DNA from: Solobacterium sp. | GTDB lineage: Bacteria > Bacillota_I > Bacilli_A > Erysipelotrichales > Erysipelotrichaceae | Direction: 5' to 3' | Assembly: GCA_015256455.1 (NCBI GenBank) | Contig: JABZMB010000004.1 | Span: 1-55,939, forward strand | Length of the DNA: 55,939 nucleotides | Shown here: piece after piece, positions 1 to 7,509 of the stretch | How positions within the stretch are numbered: the stretch's first letter is position 1 | Layout of the letters: each line of letters opens with the position of its first letter | Notes under the pieces: model-generated | Database searches by the model: none | The model's input: the letters and a program-made list of their open reading frames with translations, nothing else | Told to the model about the DNA's origin: nothing | Translations under genes and position numbers: made by a program

Positions 1-727
1 GCTCTAGTAACCCATTAATCAAGACATTTCTTAACACAATTGTAATCTGACTTGCAGGAAAGATATTGCATATAGTTTGTATAGCTTCAGAAAACTGTGA
101 GATAGGAATATATGCACCAATGATAAATCCCGAAACTGCAGATAATAAACCAAAGAACGCTCCACTAGCACTAATAGATTTAAGGAACAGTACTACAATC
201 ATGAAAATTGAAGTGGCTGAAATAGAACCTAACGCTACAACACCAAATGCTTTTAGAATATCAATTGCTACTAAATATATATCACCATGCATGCAAATGG
301 TAGCTAAGCCAACCGCAAGAATAATACCAGTTAGAATCACTGAAGAAAAAGCAGCGGATACAAAGTAAGATAAAATAATCTGTCCTCTTTTCAGTGGTGT
401 TGCAAGGATATCATAATCCACCTTGTTTTCTCTATCTTTTACAAGAGTAATCAAACAGTTATATGGAACAGTTATCATTGCGGAACCTAGAATACCTGTT
501 AATAGGATTAGGTTTGCAAACATGTCTTTATCATTTTTATCAATGAGTGAAGATAACACTGGGAATTGGTTGATTGCACTATCCATCGCATTTACAAATG
601 TATCTTTCAAGAATAATAAATATAATGCAAATACAATCATTGATGTTAGTAATGAAAATAGTATTGATTGCTTATCTTTAAAAAATAATAATAAATTTCT
701 TTTTGTTAGTCCTAAAAATCCTCTCAT
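1..727 (-). CDS. ABC-2 type transporter permease, partial
   Basis: Membrane subunit of an ABC exporter, cut by the left edge so the C-terminus is missing. The frame opens at an ATG at 727 (MRGFLGLTKRN...) and stays open to base 1. It reads as a short cytoplasmic N-terminus, a first hydrophobic segment (SILFSLLTSMIVFALYLLF), a polar loop rich in Asp/Lys, then several more hydrophobic helices, which is the ABC-2 membrane family layout. The start lies one base beyond the stop of the ATPase gene, so the two are translationally coupled and form one transporter. The substrate is not evident; drug, antibiotic or peptide export are the usual roles of this family. Confidence 0.88.
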   Translation of the reverse strand, partial: MRGFLGLTKRNLLLFFKDKQSILFSLLTSMIVFALYLLFLKDTFVNAMDSAINQFPVLSSLIDKNDKDMFANLILLTGILGSAMITVPYNCLITLVKDRENKVDYDILATPLKRGQIILSYFVSAAFSSVILTGIILAVGLATICMHGDIYLVAIDILKAFGVVALGSISATSIFMIVVLFLKSISASGAFFGLLSAVSGFIIGAYIPISQFSEAIQTICNIFPASQITIVLRNVLINGLLE

Positions 728-728
728 G

Positions 729-1640
729 TTATTCACCAAGCTTTCTACCTGTTAAGTTCAGGAATACGTCATCCATACTTCCTTTTACGACTTCATAATC
801 CGTAATTTGATGGCGATTTAGATATAAGAATTCTGTTAGGTTAAATTCCTTTTGTGATTCTAGATTCACGATATAGTGGTCAACCTCATACGTATATTCA
901 AAGTCGCTGATTAACTTCTCATTTTCACAATCCTGTTGCGTGTACCAAATCAATTTTGTATTTGTATACTTATTCTTTAAACCGGCTGGAGTATCATTCG
1001 CCACAATATGTCCTTTATCTAGAATTACTACTCGATCAGCATCTCTGACTTCTTCCATGTAGTGTGTTGTAAGGAATATTGTCATGTGCTTTTCCTTACG
1101 AAGATAGTCAATATACTCCCACACCACTTTTCTAGACATAGGATCAAGTCCAGTAGTTGGCTCATCTAGGAATAGAATTTTCGGATTATGTAAAAGAGCT
1201 CTAATAATATCAACTCTTCTTCTCTGACCTCCAGATAACTTCTCATATTTTTGATTCCAAATGCTATCAAGTTCAAATGCCTGCATTAACGGATTCAAAT
1301 GCTGTAGTATTTCATCTTTTCCAATACCATAATAAGATGCCCTTGTTAGAAGATTTTCTTTGACTGTTAACTTTCCATCTAGTACAGAGTTTTGAAAAAC
1401 AATACCGATGTTCTCTCGTATCTTGTCATCATCTTTTCCAAGTTTATAATCAAATATTTCCACATCACCTTCTGTTTTATCAAAGATTGTACACAGCATA
1501 TTTATCGTTGTAGATTTACCTGCACCATTCTCTCCTAGAAATGCAAAGAACTCTCCTTCTTTGACCTCAAATGAGATATGATCCACTGCAATCTTTTTGC
1601 CATATTTCTTTGTTAAGTTTTTTACTGTAATTGCGTTCAT
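729..1640 (-). CDS. ABC transporter ATP-binding protein (DrrA/CcmA type)
   Basis: ATPase subunit that drives the adjacent ABC-2 permease. The 303-residue protein has a Walker A motif (GENGAGKST) about 40 residues in, the ABC signature LSGGQ, a Walker B with catalytic Glu (ILFLDEPTTGLDP), and an H-loop (LTTHYMEEV). The C-terminal ~80 residues are the extension common in DrrA-like exporters. A strong Shine-Dalgarno (TAGGAGGAG) precedes the ATG. It lies downstream of a LytTR/DUF3021 pair, an arrangement often seen for regulated exporters, but a terminator-like hairpin separates them. The substrate is unknown. Confidence 0.95.
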   Translation of the reverse strand: MNAITVKNLTKKYGKKIAVDHISFEVKEGEFFAFLGENGAGKSTTINMLCTIFDKTEGDVEIFDYKLGKDDDKIRENIGIVFQNSVLDGKLTVKENLLTRASYYGIGKDEILQHLNPLMQAFELDSIWNQKYEKLSGGQRRRVDIIRALLHNPKILFLDEPTTGLDPMSRKVVWEYIDYLRKEKHMTIFLTTHYMEEVRDADRVVILDKGHIVANDTPAGLKNKYTNTKLIWYTQQDCENEKLISDFEYTYEVDHYIVNLESQKEFNLTEFLYLNRHQITDYEVVKGSMDDVFLNLTGRKLGE

Positions 1641-1702
1641 CGTAATAACTCCTCCTAAATCTATTTTCTTTCTGAAAGCATCTTATCACCATGAAAGAAT
1701 AA

Positions 1703-1756
1703 AAAAAGTGCTACTCTACCAACCTGCATATACAGGCTACTGAGTTGCACTTTTTC
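1703..1756 (-). terminator. Compound hairpin between DUF3021 gene and ABC genes
   Basis: AAAAAGTGC and GCACTTTTT arms enclose a second small stem (CCTG...CAGG). Both outer flanks give T runs on one strand or the other, so this can act as a terminator after the LytTR-DUF3021 unit and possibly in both directions. Confidence 0.6.
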
Positions 1757-1788
1757 TTTAAAAACATCTATTTTTTATTATTTAATAA

Positions 1789-2223
1789 TCATTCTAAATC
1801 TTGCATGTCTTTGATAGCTGCATTGATTTTTATCTCATCAGACTTAGCAATCCATGCGGTCACAAACCATACAAAGATATAGATAATACTATACATAACT
1901 AGGGTTGACTGGACATTAAATAATGATCCATACCAATCAAACAAATAACCGCATAATACTACAATTCCACCAACTGATATAAAGTGAATCACTATTCTCA
2001 TCCACATTACATTCTTCTTCAAACTATCTAAATCTAAAAGAAAGTAAGTTGGAAGCGAACACAGAAATCCAGTTAAACATATCGAAATAGGAACATTCCA
2101 ACTTAAAGTTAATAACTCTGCACCTGAGATATAATGTTGAAGAATCATCTGTATTCCAATTCCAAAAAGAATAGCAGCTGAAATCATAACCGTTTGATGA
2201 AAAATAATTTTTGCTTTTTGCAT
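1789..2223 (-). CDS. DUF3021-family membrane protein
   Basis: Small integral membrane protein of 144 residues with four hydrophobic segments (about residues 10-28, 42-62, 75-95 and 105-125) and a charged C-terminal tail. The size, four-helix layout and position directly after a LytTR-domain gene match the DUF3021 family, whose members typically accompany LytTR regulators and may hold them at the membrane or inhibit them. The gene follows the regulator by one base, so the two are almost certainly co-translated. The function in this organism is inferred from context only. Confidence 0.85.
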   Translation of the reverse strand: MQKAKIIFHQTVMISAAILFGIGIQMILQHYISGAELLTLSWNVPISICLTGFLCSLPTYFLLDLDSLKKNVMWMRIVIHFISVGGIVVLCGYLFDWYGSLFNVQSTLVMYSIIYIFVWFVTAWIAKSDEIKINAAIKDMQDLE

Positions 2224-2224
2224 T

Positions 2225-2659
2225 TTAGATTCCTAGCCTTTCTTTTAATTCTTTTACATAACTTCTTGCGATAATAACTTGTTCTCCATTCAAAAGTTCT
2301 GCTGTCATCCTACCGTTAATTTCAGATTTAACAGATTTGATCTTTCGAATGTTGATAATCATTGCCTTTGCGGCTCTGAAGAAATTACGAGTTAATTCAC
2401 TTTCAAGTTCATATAGTCGATATGAAACTTCAAGCGTATTATCCTTCGTATAGATATATGTTCTCTTATCTATAGATTCAATATAATAAATTTTATCAAT
2501 CTGACACATGACCGTCTGGTCATTATAACGCGCTGCTATAACACGACAGTTATTCTCAAGTGTATCGATTGCATTTTGAATTGTATCCGTTACTTCAACG
2601 ACACTCAACTCAGCATGTTCATCATCATATGAATTTACTTTTTTGATTTCAACTTTCAA
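2225..2659 (-). CDS. LytTR-domain DNA-binding transcriptional regulator
   Basis: A 144-residue regulator with no receiver domain; the C-terminal ~100 residues form a LytTR DNA-binding domain. Visible marks are IYYIESIDKRTYIYT (first strands), LYELESEL, the FFRAAKAMIINIRKIKSV core and the closing VIIARSYVKELKERLG helix. It probably binds direct repeats near promoters and works with the DUF3021 protein encoded one base downstream. The start is a TTG preceded by AGGTGG with 7-base spacing; no better ATG is available. The neighbouring ABC transporter is the likely target, by context. Confidence 0.9.
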   Translation of the reverse strand: MKVEIKKVNSYDDEHAELSVVEVTDTIQNAIDTLENNCRVIAARYNDQTVMCQIDKIYYIESIDKRTYIYTKDNTLEVSYRLYELESELTRNFFRAAKAMIINIRKIKSVKSEINGRMTAELLNGEQVIIARSYVKELKERLGI

Positions 2660-2739
2660 TGTATCACCACCTATATCAACATTTATTCTACTTCACAAAT
2701 TCTTGCATCTTAAAATACAAATCTACTTTTTCTACTATT

Positions 2740-3078
2740 TTATTTATAAAAAATCTTAGCCCAATCCTGTTTTGCATTTAAGATACGAGCCACAAATACT
2801 TTGTGATTCTCGATGTAATAAAATGCTAAATAGTTTTCTATGGGCATATATCGATAAGATTTACCATCATTAGTAATCTCACCATATCCCCTACTTGAAA
2901 CCAAAGGACAGACTTCTGGAAACATTTCCAAAGTTTCAAAAGCACTTAAAATTAAATCAACTTTTCCATCAGCAGATTGCCGACTATAAAAATTAATAAC
3001 AATATAGTTGTGAATATCACGTAAGTCTTTCTTTGCACTATCCGCAAGGAAAACAGGATACCGTTTTAGATTAGTCAA
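2740..3078 (-). CDS. RelE/ParE-family toxin
   Basis: Toxin half of a type II toxin-antitoxin pair, 112 residues. The pattern AKKDLRDIHNYI near the N-terminus, the central ETLEMFPEVCPL stretch, and the C-terminal YLAFYYIENHKVFVARILNAKQDW strands are the ParE/RelE fold signature. ParE toxins poison DNA gyrase and RelE toxins cut mRNA on ribosomes; sequence alone does not decide which, though the ERxP-like region looks more ParE-like. The start is TTG at 3078 with AAGGA upstream, and it overlaps the antitoxin stop by 8 bases, the usual antitoxin-first order. Confidence 0.88.
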   Translation of the reverse strand: MTNLKRYPVFLADSAKKDLRDIHNYIVINFYSRQSADGKVDLILSAFETLEMFPEVCPLVSSRGYGEITNDGKSYRYMPIENYLAFYYIENHKVFVARILNAKQDWAKIFYK

Positions 3079-3364
3079 GATTAAATTCCTTTCTCACATC
3101 AGCTAGAGAAGTGACCTTACCTTGAGCAATTTCTTGATGCCCAGCTAAAATTTCTTTCTTTAAATCCTCAAATGCCACCTGATACTGTGTATCATTTAAA
3201 TCACTAGAAACAAATTCCTTTGCATCAACTGTACCGTTTGCGATTTTTCTAAGTGCTGCATTCAGCACATCAGAAACTGTAATTTTCTCATCCTCTAAGA
3301 TTTCTTTAGTCTTCTGGTAAGATACTGAATCTGCACGGAAATTTACTACTTGTGTACTTGCCAT
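3071..3364 (-). CDS. RelB/DinJ-family antitoxin
   Basis: Antitoxin of 97 residues. The N-terminus (MASTQVVNFRADSVSYQKTKEILE) is a ribbon-helix-helix DNA-binding motif of the RelB/DinJ type; the acidic, helical C-terminus would wrap the toxin. The ATG at 3364 was chosen over an upstream in-frame start because AAGGAG sits 8 bases before it and the RHH begins there. It overlaps the toxin gene by 8 bases. The RHH domain is expected to repress its own promoter at the palindromes just upstream. Confidence 0.88.
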   Translation of the reverse strand: MASTQVVNFRADSVSYQKTKEILEDEKITVSDVLNAALRKIANGTVDAKEFVSSDLNDTQYQVAFEDLKKEILAGHQEIAQGKVTSLADVRKEFNLD

Positions 3365-3384
3365 CCTAACCACTCCTTTGTAAA

Positions 3385-3406
3385 TACATTTTGTATATAC
3401 ATAATA
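3385..3406 (-). promoter_or_regulatory. Putative operator/promoter of the toxin-antitoxin pair
   Basis: Two overlapping palindromes, TACATTTTGTA (3385-3395) and TGTATATACA (3392-3401), lie 20-40 bases upstream of the antitoxin start, next to a TATTAT -10 candidate (3401-3406, minus strand). This is where an RHH antitoxin normally binds for autoregulation. Confidence 0.5.
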
Positions 3407-3434
3407 GCATAAAGGAAGTAATATAATCAAAAAT

Positions 3435-3470
3435 ATATCCATCATTATTATTTGTAACAATGATGGATAT
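3435..3470 (-). terminator. Perfect 12-bp inverted repeat
   Basis: ATATCCATCATT (3435-3446) pairs perfectly with AATGATGGATAT (3459-3470) around a 12-base loop. On the minus strand it is followed by ATTTTTG, so it may be a second terminator after the defence operon, or an operator-like element. Confidence 0.45.
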
Positions 3471-3500
3471 AAAAAGCACCCGCCTCCACCTATGACGGGT
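3471..3500 (-). terminator. Likely terminator of the defence operon
   Basis: On the minus strand ACCCG...CGGGT (3496-3500 with 3478-3482) is followed by GCTTTTT. It lies 65 bases after the last gene of the defence run and directly before the 12-bp inverted repeat. The stem is short, so confidence is moderate. Confidence 0.4.
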
Positions 3501-3564
3501 CATTTAGGGAATCGGTCATAGTAGAACTGTTTCCGCTTTAATTGCCATTGTCTCAACCTTATGA

Positions 3565-3972
3565 TTACACGTCATAGCTGATGTAATCTGGCATCTTTCC
3601 ATCTTCTTGATACTGTAAAAACAAACGGAATAATATATGACACGCCATTACATCAATTCCATCAGGTGTGCGATTCCAGCAGTTACTGCAATTTTCAATA
3701 ATTATACGTCCATCACTAATCATTTGAGGGTAATCGACTCTCATAGGAATACGCTTAGTAATTAGCTTTTTTCTACCACTGGGCATCTTCTTTAATTTCT
3801 CATGTATTTCAGGTTCTGCAAAACAGCTACGAGGAATAGTTATCAACCCATCATATAAGTGTTTTTCATTTCTAAACTCTGGCTCATTCAAATTATAGCC
3901 ACCATATTGATATATGATGGTTTCATTATCCTGTGCAACTAAATCTGCATGTGCACCAAATCCACAACTCAT
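3565..3972 (-). CDS. Hypothetical protein closing the defence operon
   Basis: Unrecognised 135-residue soluble protein, last gene of the defence run. It starts two bases past the McrC stop, with GAGGTG as ribosome binding site embedded in the end of mcrC, so it is translationally coupled. Visible features are a glycine/cysteine-rich start (MSCGFGAHAD), a basic middle (KKMPSGRKKLITKRIP), a CSNCW motif followed by RTPDGID, and an acidic C-terminus. The two Cys-x2-Cys residues plus two further Cys could bind metal, but no known domain is evident. The tight coupling suggests it is part of, or modulates, the McrBC system. Confidence 0.75.
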   Translation of the reverse strand: MSCGFGAHADLVAQDNETIIYQYGGYNLNEPEFRNEKHLYDGLITIPRSCFAEPEIHEKLKKMPSGRKKLITKRIPMRVDYPQMISDGRIIIENCSNCWNRTPDGIDVMACHILFRLFLQYQEDGKMPDYISYDV

Positions 3973-3973
3973 G

Positions 3974-5020
3974 CTAACACCTCGCTTCTATTCCAAAGTG
4001 TGATTCAACAATTTTATTTAGCTGATTTGCAATTTCAGAGAAATCACAATCCAAATCCAAAGTCTTAACGCTAATTGTATTACCGCTCATTTTATAACTG
4101 TTGTTAGGTAATACCGCTTCATCAGTTTTCGCATATAACAACATTCCAGATACCTCATGAGGTTGTGCTGATAGCTCAATTTCTTTATTTTTTACATAAG
4201 TAAATATCTGATAAAGGTTACCTGAATGAAGCGTATGAGTATCAAACTGCGATTGCGTAGTATGGGTATAATATTTTGCGTCAATAATCAACACTTTTTC
4301 TTTATAGGTAAGCATAATGTCTGTTTGCATTACCGGCAGCATTGCACCTATACCATCATCAAGCTGCCACGTTATCTGAGATGCATTTGCAGTAATTTCC
4401 GGATACTCTTTTCTGTAATACTCAAGTATGAATTTCTCATAAAACCTGCACATATGCTGCTCATCTATAAAATCCATAAGACGAGTACTACCATCAGAAT
4501 TAGTCTGAAGAAGCCCTTTTACAACCAGATAACATATTGAAATCAGCAATCTGTATGTCTGATTATTACGGTTGTATTGAATATTCCAATTAACTGTATA
4601 AAGGTCTATAGACTCAACGTCACCAAAATAAACCATCAGTTTTCTTAGTTCTTTTTTACGAGTTTTTGAAATGTCGGAACGAAGCAGCAGCTCAACTGTA
4701 GATTTTATTATTCTATTCATCGTTCCATTTACAGAGAATTCATCATAAGTACAAATCATTTGTTTCTTCAACATTGTTTGTGGCTTGACGGACTCTGCAA
4801 TATCTATTTTTCCTCGTATAGCAGATAGTGGCTCAGTCTGAAGAATATACTCTTTTCCCAAACCGCGTTTTATCTGAACAGTGATACCTTTTGCCAATAT
4901 TGCTGCCATAAGCTCTGCGGTATTATTAAATTGTTCAGTAGCTATATTTTTGTAGCCTTGCTCATTCAACACTTGGAAGGCATACGACAGCATATAGTAG
5001 ACATTTTTTATAGGTATCAC
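3974..5020 (-). CDS. mcrC: McrC-like nuclease subunit of McrBC restriction system
   Basis: Nuclease partner of the McrB GTPase in a modification-dependent restriction system. The 348-residue protein starts MIPIKNVYYMLSYAF, typical of McrC. It carries a PD-(D/E)xK nuclease core at about residues 230-252: Asp234 in MQTDIML, then IIDAKYY with Asp247 and Lys249. The start codon is a GTG that overlaps the mcrB stop (GTGA), so the subunits are made in a coupled fashion. McrC proteins stimulate McrB GTP hydrolysis and cut DNA once McrB has recognised a modified or otherwise foreign site. Confidence 0.93.
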   Translation of the reverse strand: MIPIKNVYYMLSYAFQVLNEQGYKNIATEQFNNTAELMAAILAKGITVQIKRGLGKEYILQTEPLSAIRGKIDIAESVKPQTMLKKQMICTYDEFSVNGTMNRIIKSTVELLLRSDISKTRKKELRKLMVYFGDVESIDLYTVNWNIQYNRNNQTYRLLISICYLVVKGLLQTNSDGSTRLMDFIDEQHMCRFYEKFILEYYRKEYPEITANASQITWQLDDGIGAMLPVMQTDIMLTYKEKVLIIDAKYYTHTTQSQFDTHTLHSGNLYQIFTYVKNKEIELSAQPHEVSGMLLYAKTDEAVLPNNSYKMSGNTISVKTLDLDCDFSEIANQLNKIVESHFGIEARC

Positions 5021-7506
5021 TTAATCGCACTCCTTAGATTATTACCCCAATCTTTTACTTTTAACGGTTCATCAAACCAGTATTCCTTAAGAAGAGGAAT
5101 CAACTCATATTCAACGATACCAGATAAGGTCTGCTCATCGATTGAATCAGCAGATAAATTGCAGAAATAACTGTGACCAATGCAGAACCCATCTCCTAAA
5201 GATCCGTCTACTGAAATTGCATTGTTTAAGTTCTCAACACAGTTGATGAGCTTATTGAATTTTTCGTTATCGATTGTCATTCGATATTCTCTGAATCCGT
5301 CTGTTTCAAATCCCGGTTTCATCTCAAAGAATGCAAATCTTCTTCTTAGGGCATAGTCGAGCATTGCCAAACTTCTATCTGCAGTATTCATCATTCCAAT
5401 AATGTAGACATTCTTTGGAACAGCAAACTTCTCATCAGAATACAGTAACTGCAGAGAAATTCCACGCTTATCATTTTCAATAAGCATAAACAACTCACCG
5501 AAAATTTTACTTAGATTACCACGGTTTATTTCGTCTATTATAAAGAAGTAATCATTATCACTATCTATTTCCGCTTTCTTACAGAAATTATAGAACGCAC
5601 CCTTTTTCAACTCAAAACCTGCTGTAGATGGTCTGAAGCCCATAATAAAGTCTTCATATGAATAGCTTTGATGGAACTGAACCATCATTACGCGTTCAAT
5701 ATCCTTAATACCCATTACAGAGTAAGCAAGTCTCTTAGCAGCAAACGTCTTTCCAACGCCCGGTGCACCCTGAAGAATAATGTTTTTCTTTGTTTTTAAG
5801 ATACCAACTAATCTTGAATATTCATCTTCTGGCATAAATACTTCATCCAAGAAATCTTCCGCTGTATAAACGGGATAGTTCTTTGTAGTTTCTTCAACAT
5901 CATCTTCGGAGTCGTTCTCAAATAAAACATTAAGCTTTTCTACATATTCAGTATATGAAGTTATATCTGTCAAAGTTTTCATAACAGCCTGACCCGGATG
6001 AGGCCACTCACCATTATGCGTCCAATTTACTTTTCTATAGTTAGCATATTCATCAGTGCATTCATCATCATACTCGTAATCAGATGTTACAACACCACGA
6101 CCAACTAATTGATACATACCTTTTTTAACAAAGACGATATCGCCAACCTTCAACTCGTTAGCAAACTGCCATGTTGTATGAGCTGCATTTTTATAAGATA
6201 AAGTCGGGTCGATAACTTCTTTCATTTTTGCCTTCATAGCATCTTTAGATTCAAAGGCTTTTAAGTCACCAATTTCGCCCCAGCCAATTGCCATAATTCC
6301 AGCTTTATAAAACTCTGCCCACATAGAAGAGTTTTCGCCCGGTGAGTAAATCCAGTAATGAACTGTATCTACATCATCGTCAGCTAATGCAGATCTACCG
6401 CTATCACGCTTATTCTGGTTCTCAGCAACACCCTTTTTGAAAATGTCAGATGCTAGGTCGTCTGTCATAACAACTGTTTTTCCTGCTTCCGTTAAAGTCC
6501 AAACACCATAAACACTCTTATCAATATATCCGGCGCTTACAAGATAATTTCTAGCAAATGCCACTTCGTTCTCAAACTTATTTACGTTGTTCTTTCCTCT
6601 GGTAGCATTTACTTCTTCATCAGTTAATTTTTCATTTTCGATGATTTTCTTTCGCGCATCAGCTGGAGTTGCAGAACCACCAAGATCACGTAGTGCTTGA
6701 ATTAGAGGTTTAAACCAACGAAGGAATGCAGCCTTCGATGCTTTCCTTCCTGTTGCAGCCACCTTTTCCTGATTAACCTGTTCAGAACTCATCCATGCGT
6801 AATAGGATAATTCCGGATAATTCTTATACTCATAAGAACCTTCATTCAGAGCAGTCATGCAAGAGTCTTTAACAAACAAATAATCTGCTGCATTTGGAAG
6901 CTTGTTGATTTTGGATTTAACTGCGTCAACAAATTCTGCTGGCATATTTTCAACGTTGGTAAGAAACCATCTATTTCTGGAATCAAGATTGATAAAGCTA
7001 TAAGGACGAATCCAATATAAACCCATTGTCAAATTCCAACGGATACACAGCTGGTCATGAACTAAATCATACCATTTTGAAAATTCAGCACGATTAGCTT
7101 CATTATCTTCATCGGCCAATACGATTGCTGCTTCAAACACATTCCAGATATTATCTATGTCATCATCTTTTCTATCATCCTTGAAGCCATAGAATGTTGC
7201 CTTCAAGTTATTAATTACAGGAATACCGTCAAAGTTATCTGGGACCTTTGCTTCAATTCCAAACTCCTTAGCAATGCTACCAATAATAGCTATTCTGTTC
7301 GCATCTGTTATTCCTTTGTTGAACAGTCCGAAAATAGTAAATGGGTCGATATCAATGATTTCATCACCACTTTCCAACTTCGGAACTTTCATATCAATCG
7401 CTGCATAAACTGCATTGATTTTACTTATAAGTGATTTACGGTCATTCTTGAATGACAGGAGCTTAGTTGCAAACTCCAAATAAAAATTTATCCATTCAAA
7501 TTGCAT
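5017..7506 (-). CDS. mcrB: McrB-like AAA+ GTPase with Mrr-N winged helix and EVE-like domains
   Basis: Motor and recognition subunit of the McrBC-type system, 829 residues. Visible parts in order: an N-terminal alpha/beta region (1-250) of unknown kind; a winged helix resembling the Mrr N-terminal domain (about 258-350); an EVE/PUA-like domain (about 382-520, HYWIYSPG... with GDIVFVKKG and GRGVV strands), a class of domain that reads modified bases; then the McrB AAA+ module with Walker A GAPGVGKT (580-587), Walker B FFIIDEINRG (654-663), MMNTADRS (705-712) and an arginine finger region RRRFAFF. The start follows a strong GGAGG, four bases after the helicase gene. It probably senses modified phage DNA and hands it to McrC. 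Confidence 0.93.
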   Translation of the reverse strand: MQFEWINFYLEFATKLLSFKNDRKSLISKINAVYAAIDMKVPKLESGDEIIDIDPFTIFGLFNKGITDANRIAIIGSIAKEFGIEAKVPDNFDGIPVINNLKATFYGFKDDRKDDDIDNIWNVFEAAIVLADEDNEANRAEFSKWYDLVHDQLCIRWNLTMGLYWIRPYSFINLDSRNRWFLTNVENMPAEFVDAVKSKINKLPNAADYLFVKDSCMTALNEGSYEYKNYPELSYYAWMSSEQVNQEKVAATGRKASKAAFLRWFKPLIQALRDLGGSATPADARKKIIENEKLTDEEVNATRGKNNVNKFENEVAFARNYLVSAGYIDKSVYGVWTLTEAGKTVVMTDDLASDIFKKGVAENQNKRDSGRSALADDDVDTVHYWIYSPGENSSMWAEFYKAGIMAIGWGEIGDLKAFESKDAMKAKMKEVIDPTLSYKNAAHTTWQFANELKVGDIVFVKKGMYQLVGRGVVTSDYEYDDECTDEYANYRKVNWTHNGEWPHPGQAVMKTLTDITSYTEYVEKLNVLFENDSEDDVEETTKNYPVYTAEDFLDEVFMPEDEYSRLVGILKTKKNIILQGAPGVGKTFAAKRLAYSVMGIKDIERVMMVQFHQSYSYEDFIMGFRPSTAGFELKKGAFYNFCKKAEIDSDNDYFFIIDEINRGNLSKIFGELFMLIENDKRGISLQLLYSDEKFAVPKNVYIIGMMNTADRSLAMLDYALRRRFAFFEMKPGFETDGFREYRMTIDNEKFNKLINCVENLNNAISVDGSLGDGFCIGHSYFCNLSADSIDEQTLSGIVEYELIPLLKEYWFDEPLKVKDWGNNLRSAIK

Positions 7507-7509
7507 GTT

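Noticed and set aside
66..755. Two plus-strand open frames at the left edge
   Set aside because: The minus strand here encodes an ABC-2 permease with clear membrane helices, continuous with the ATPase gene; the plus frames are shadows.
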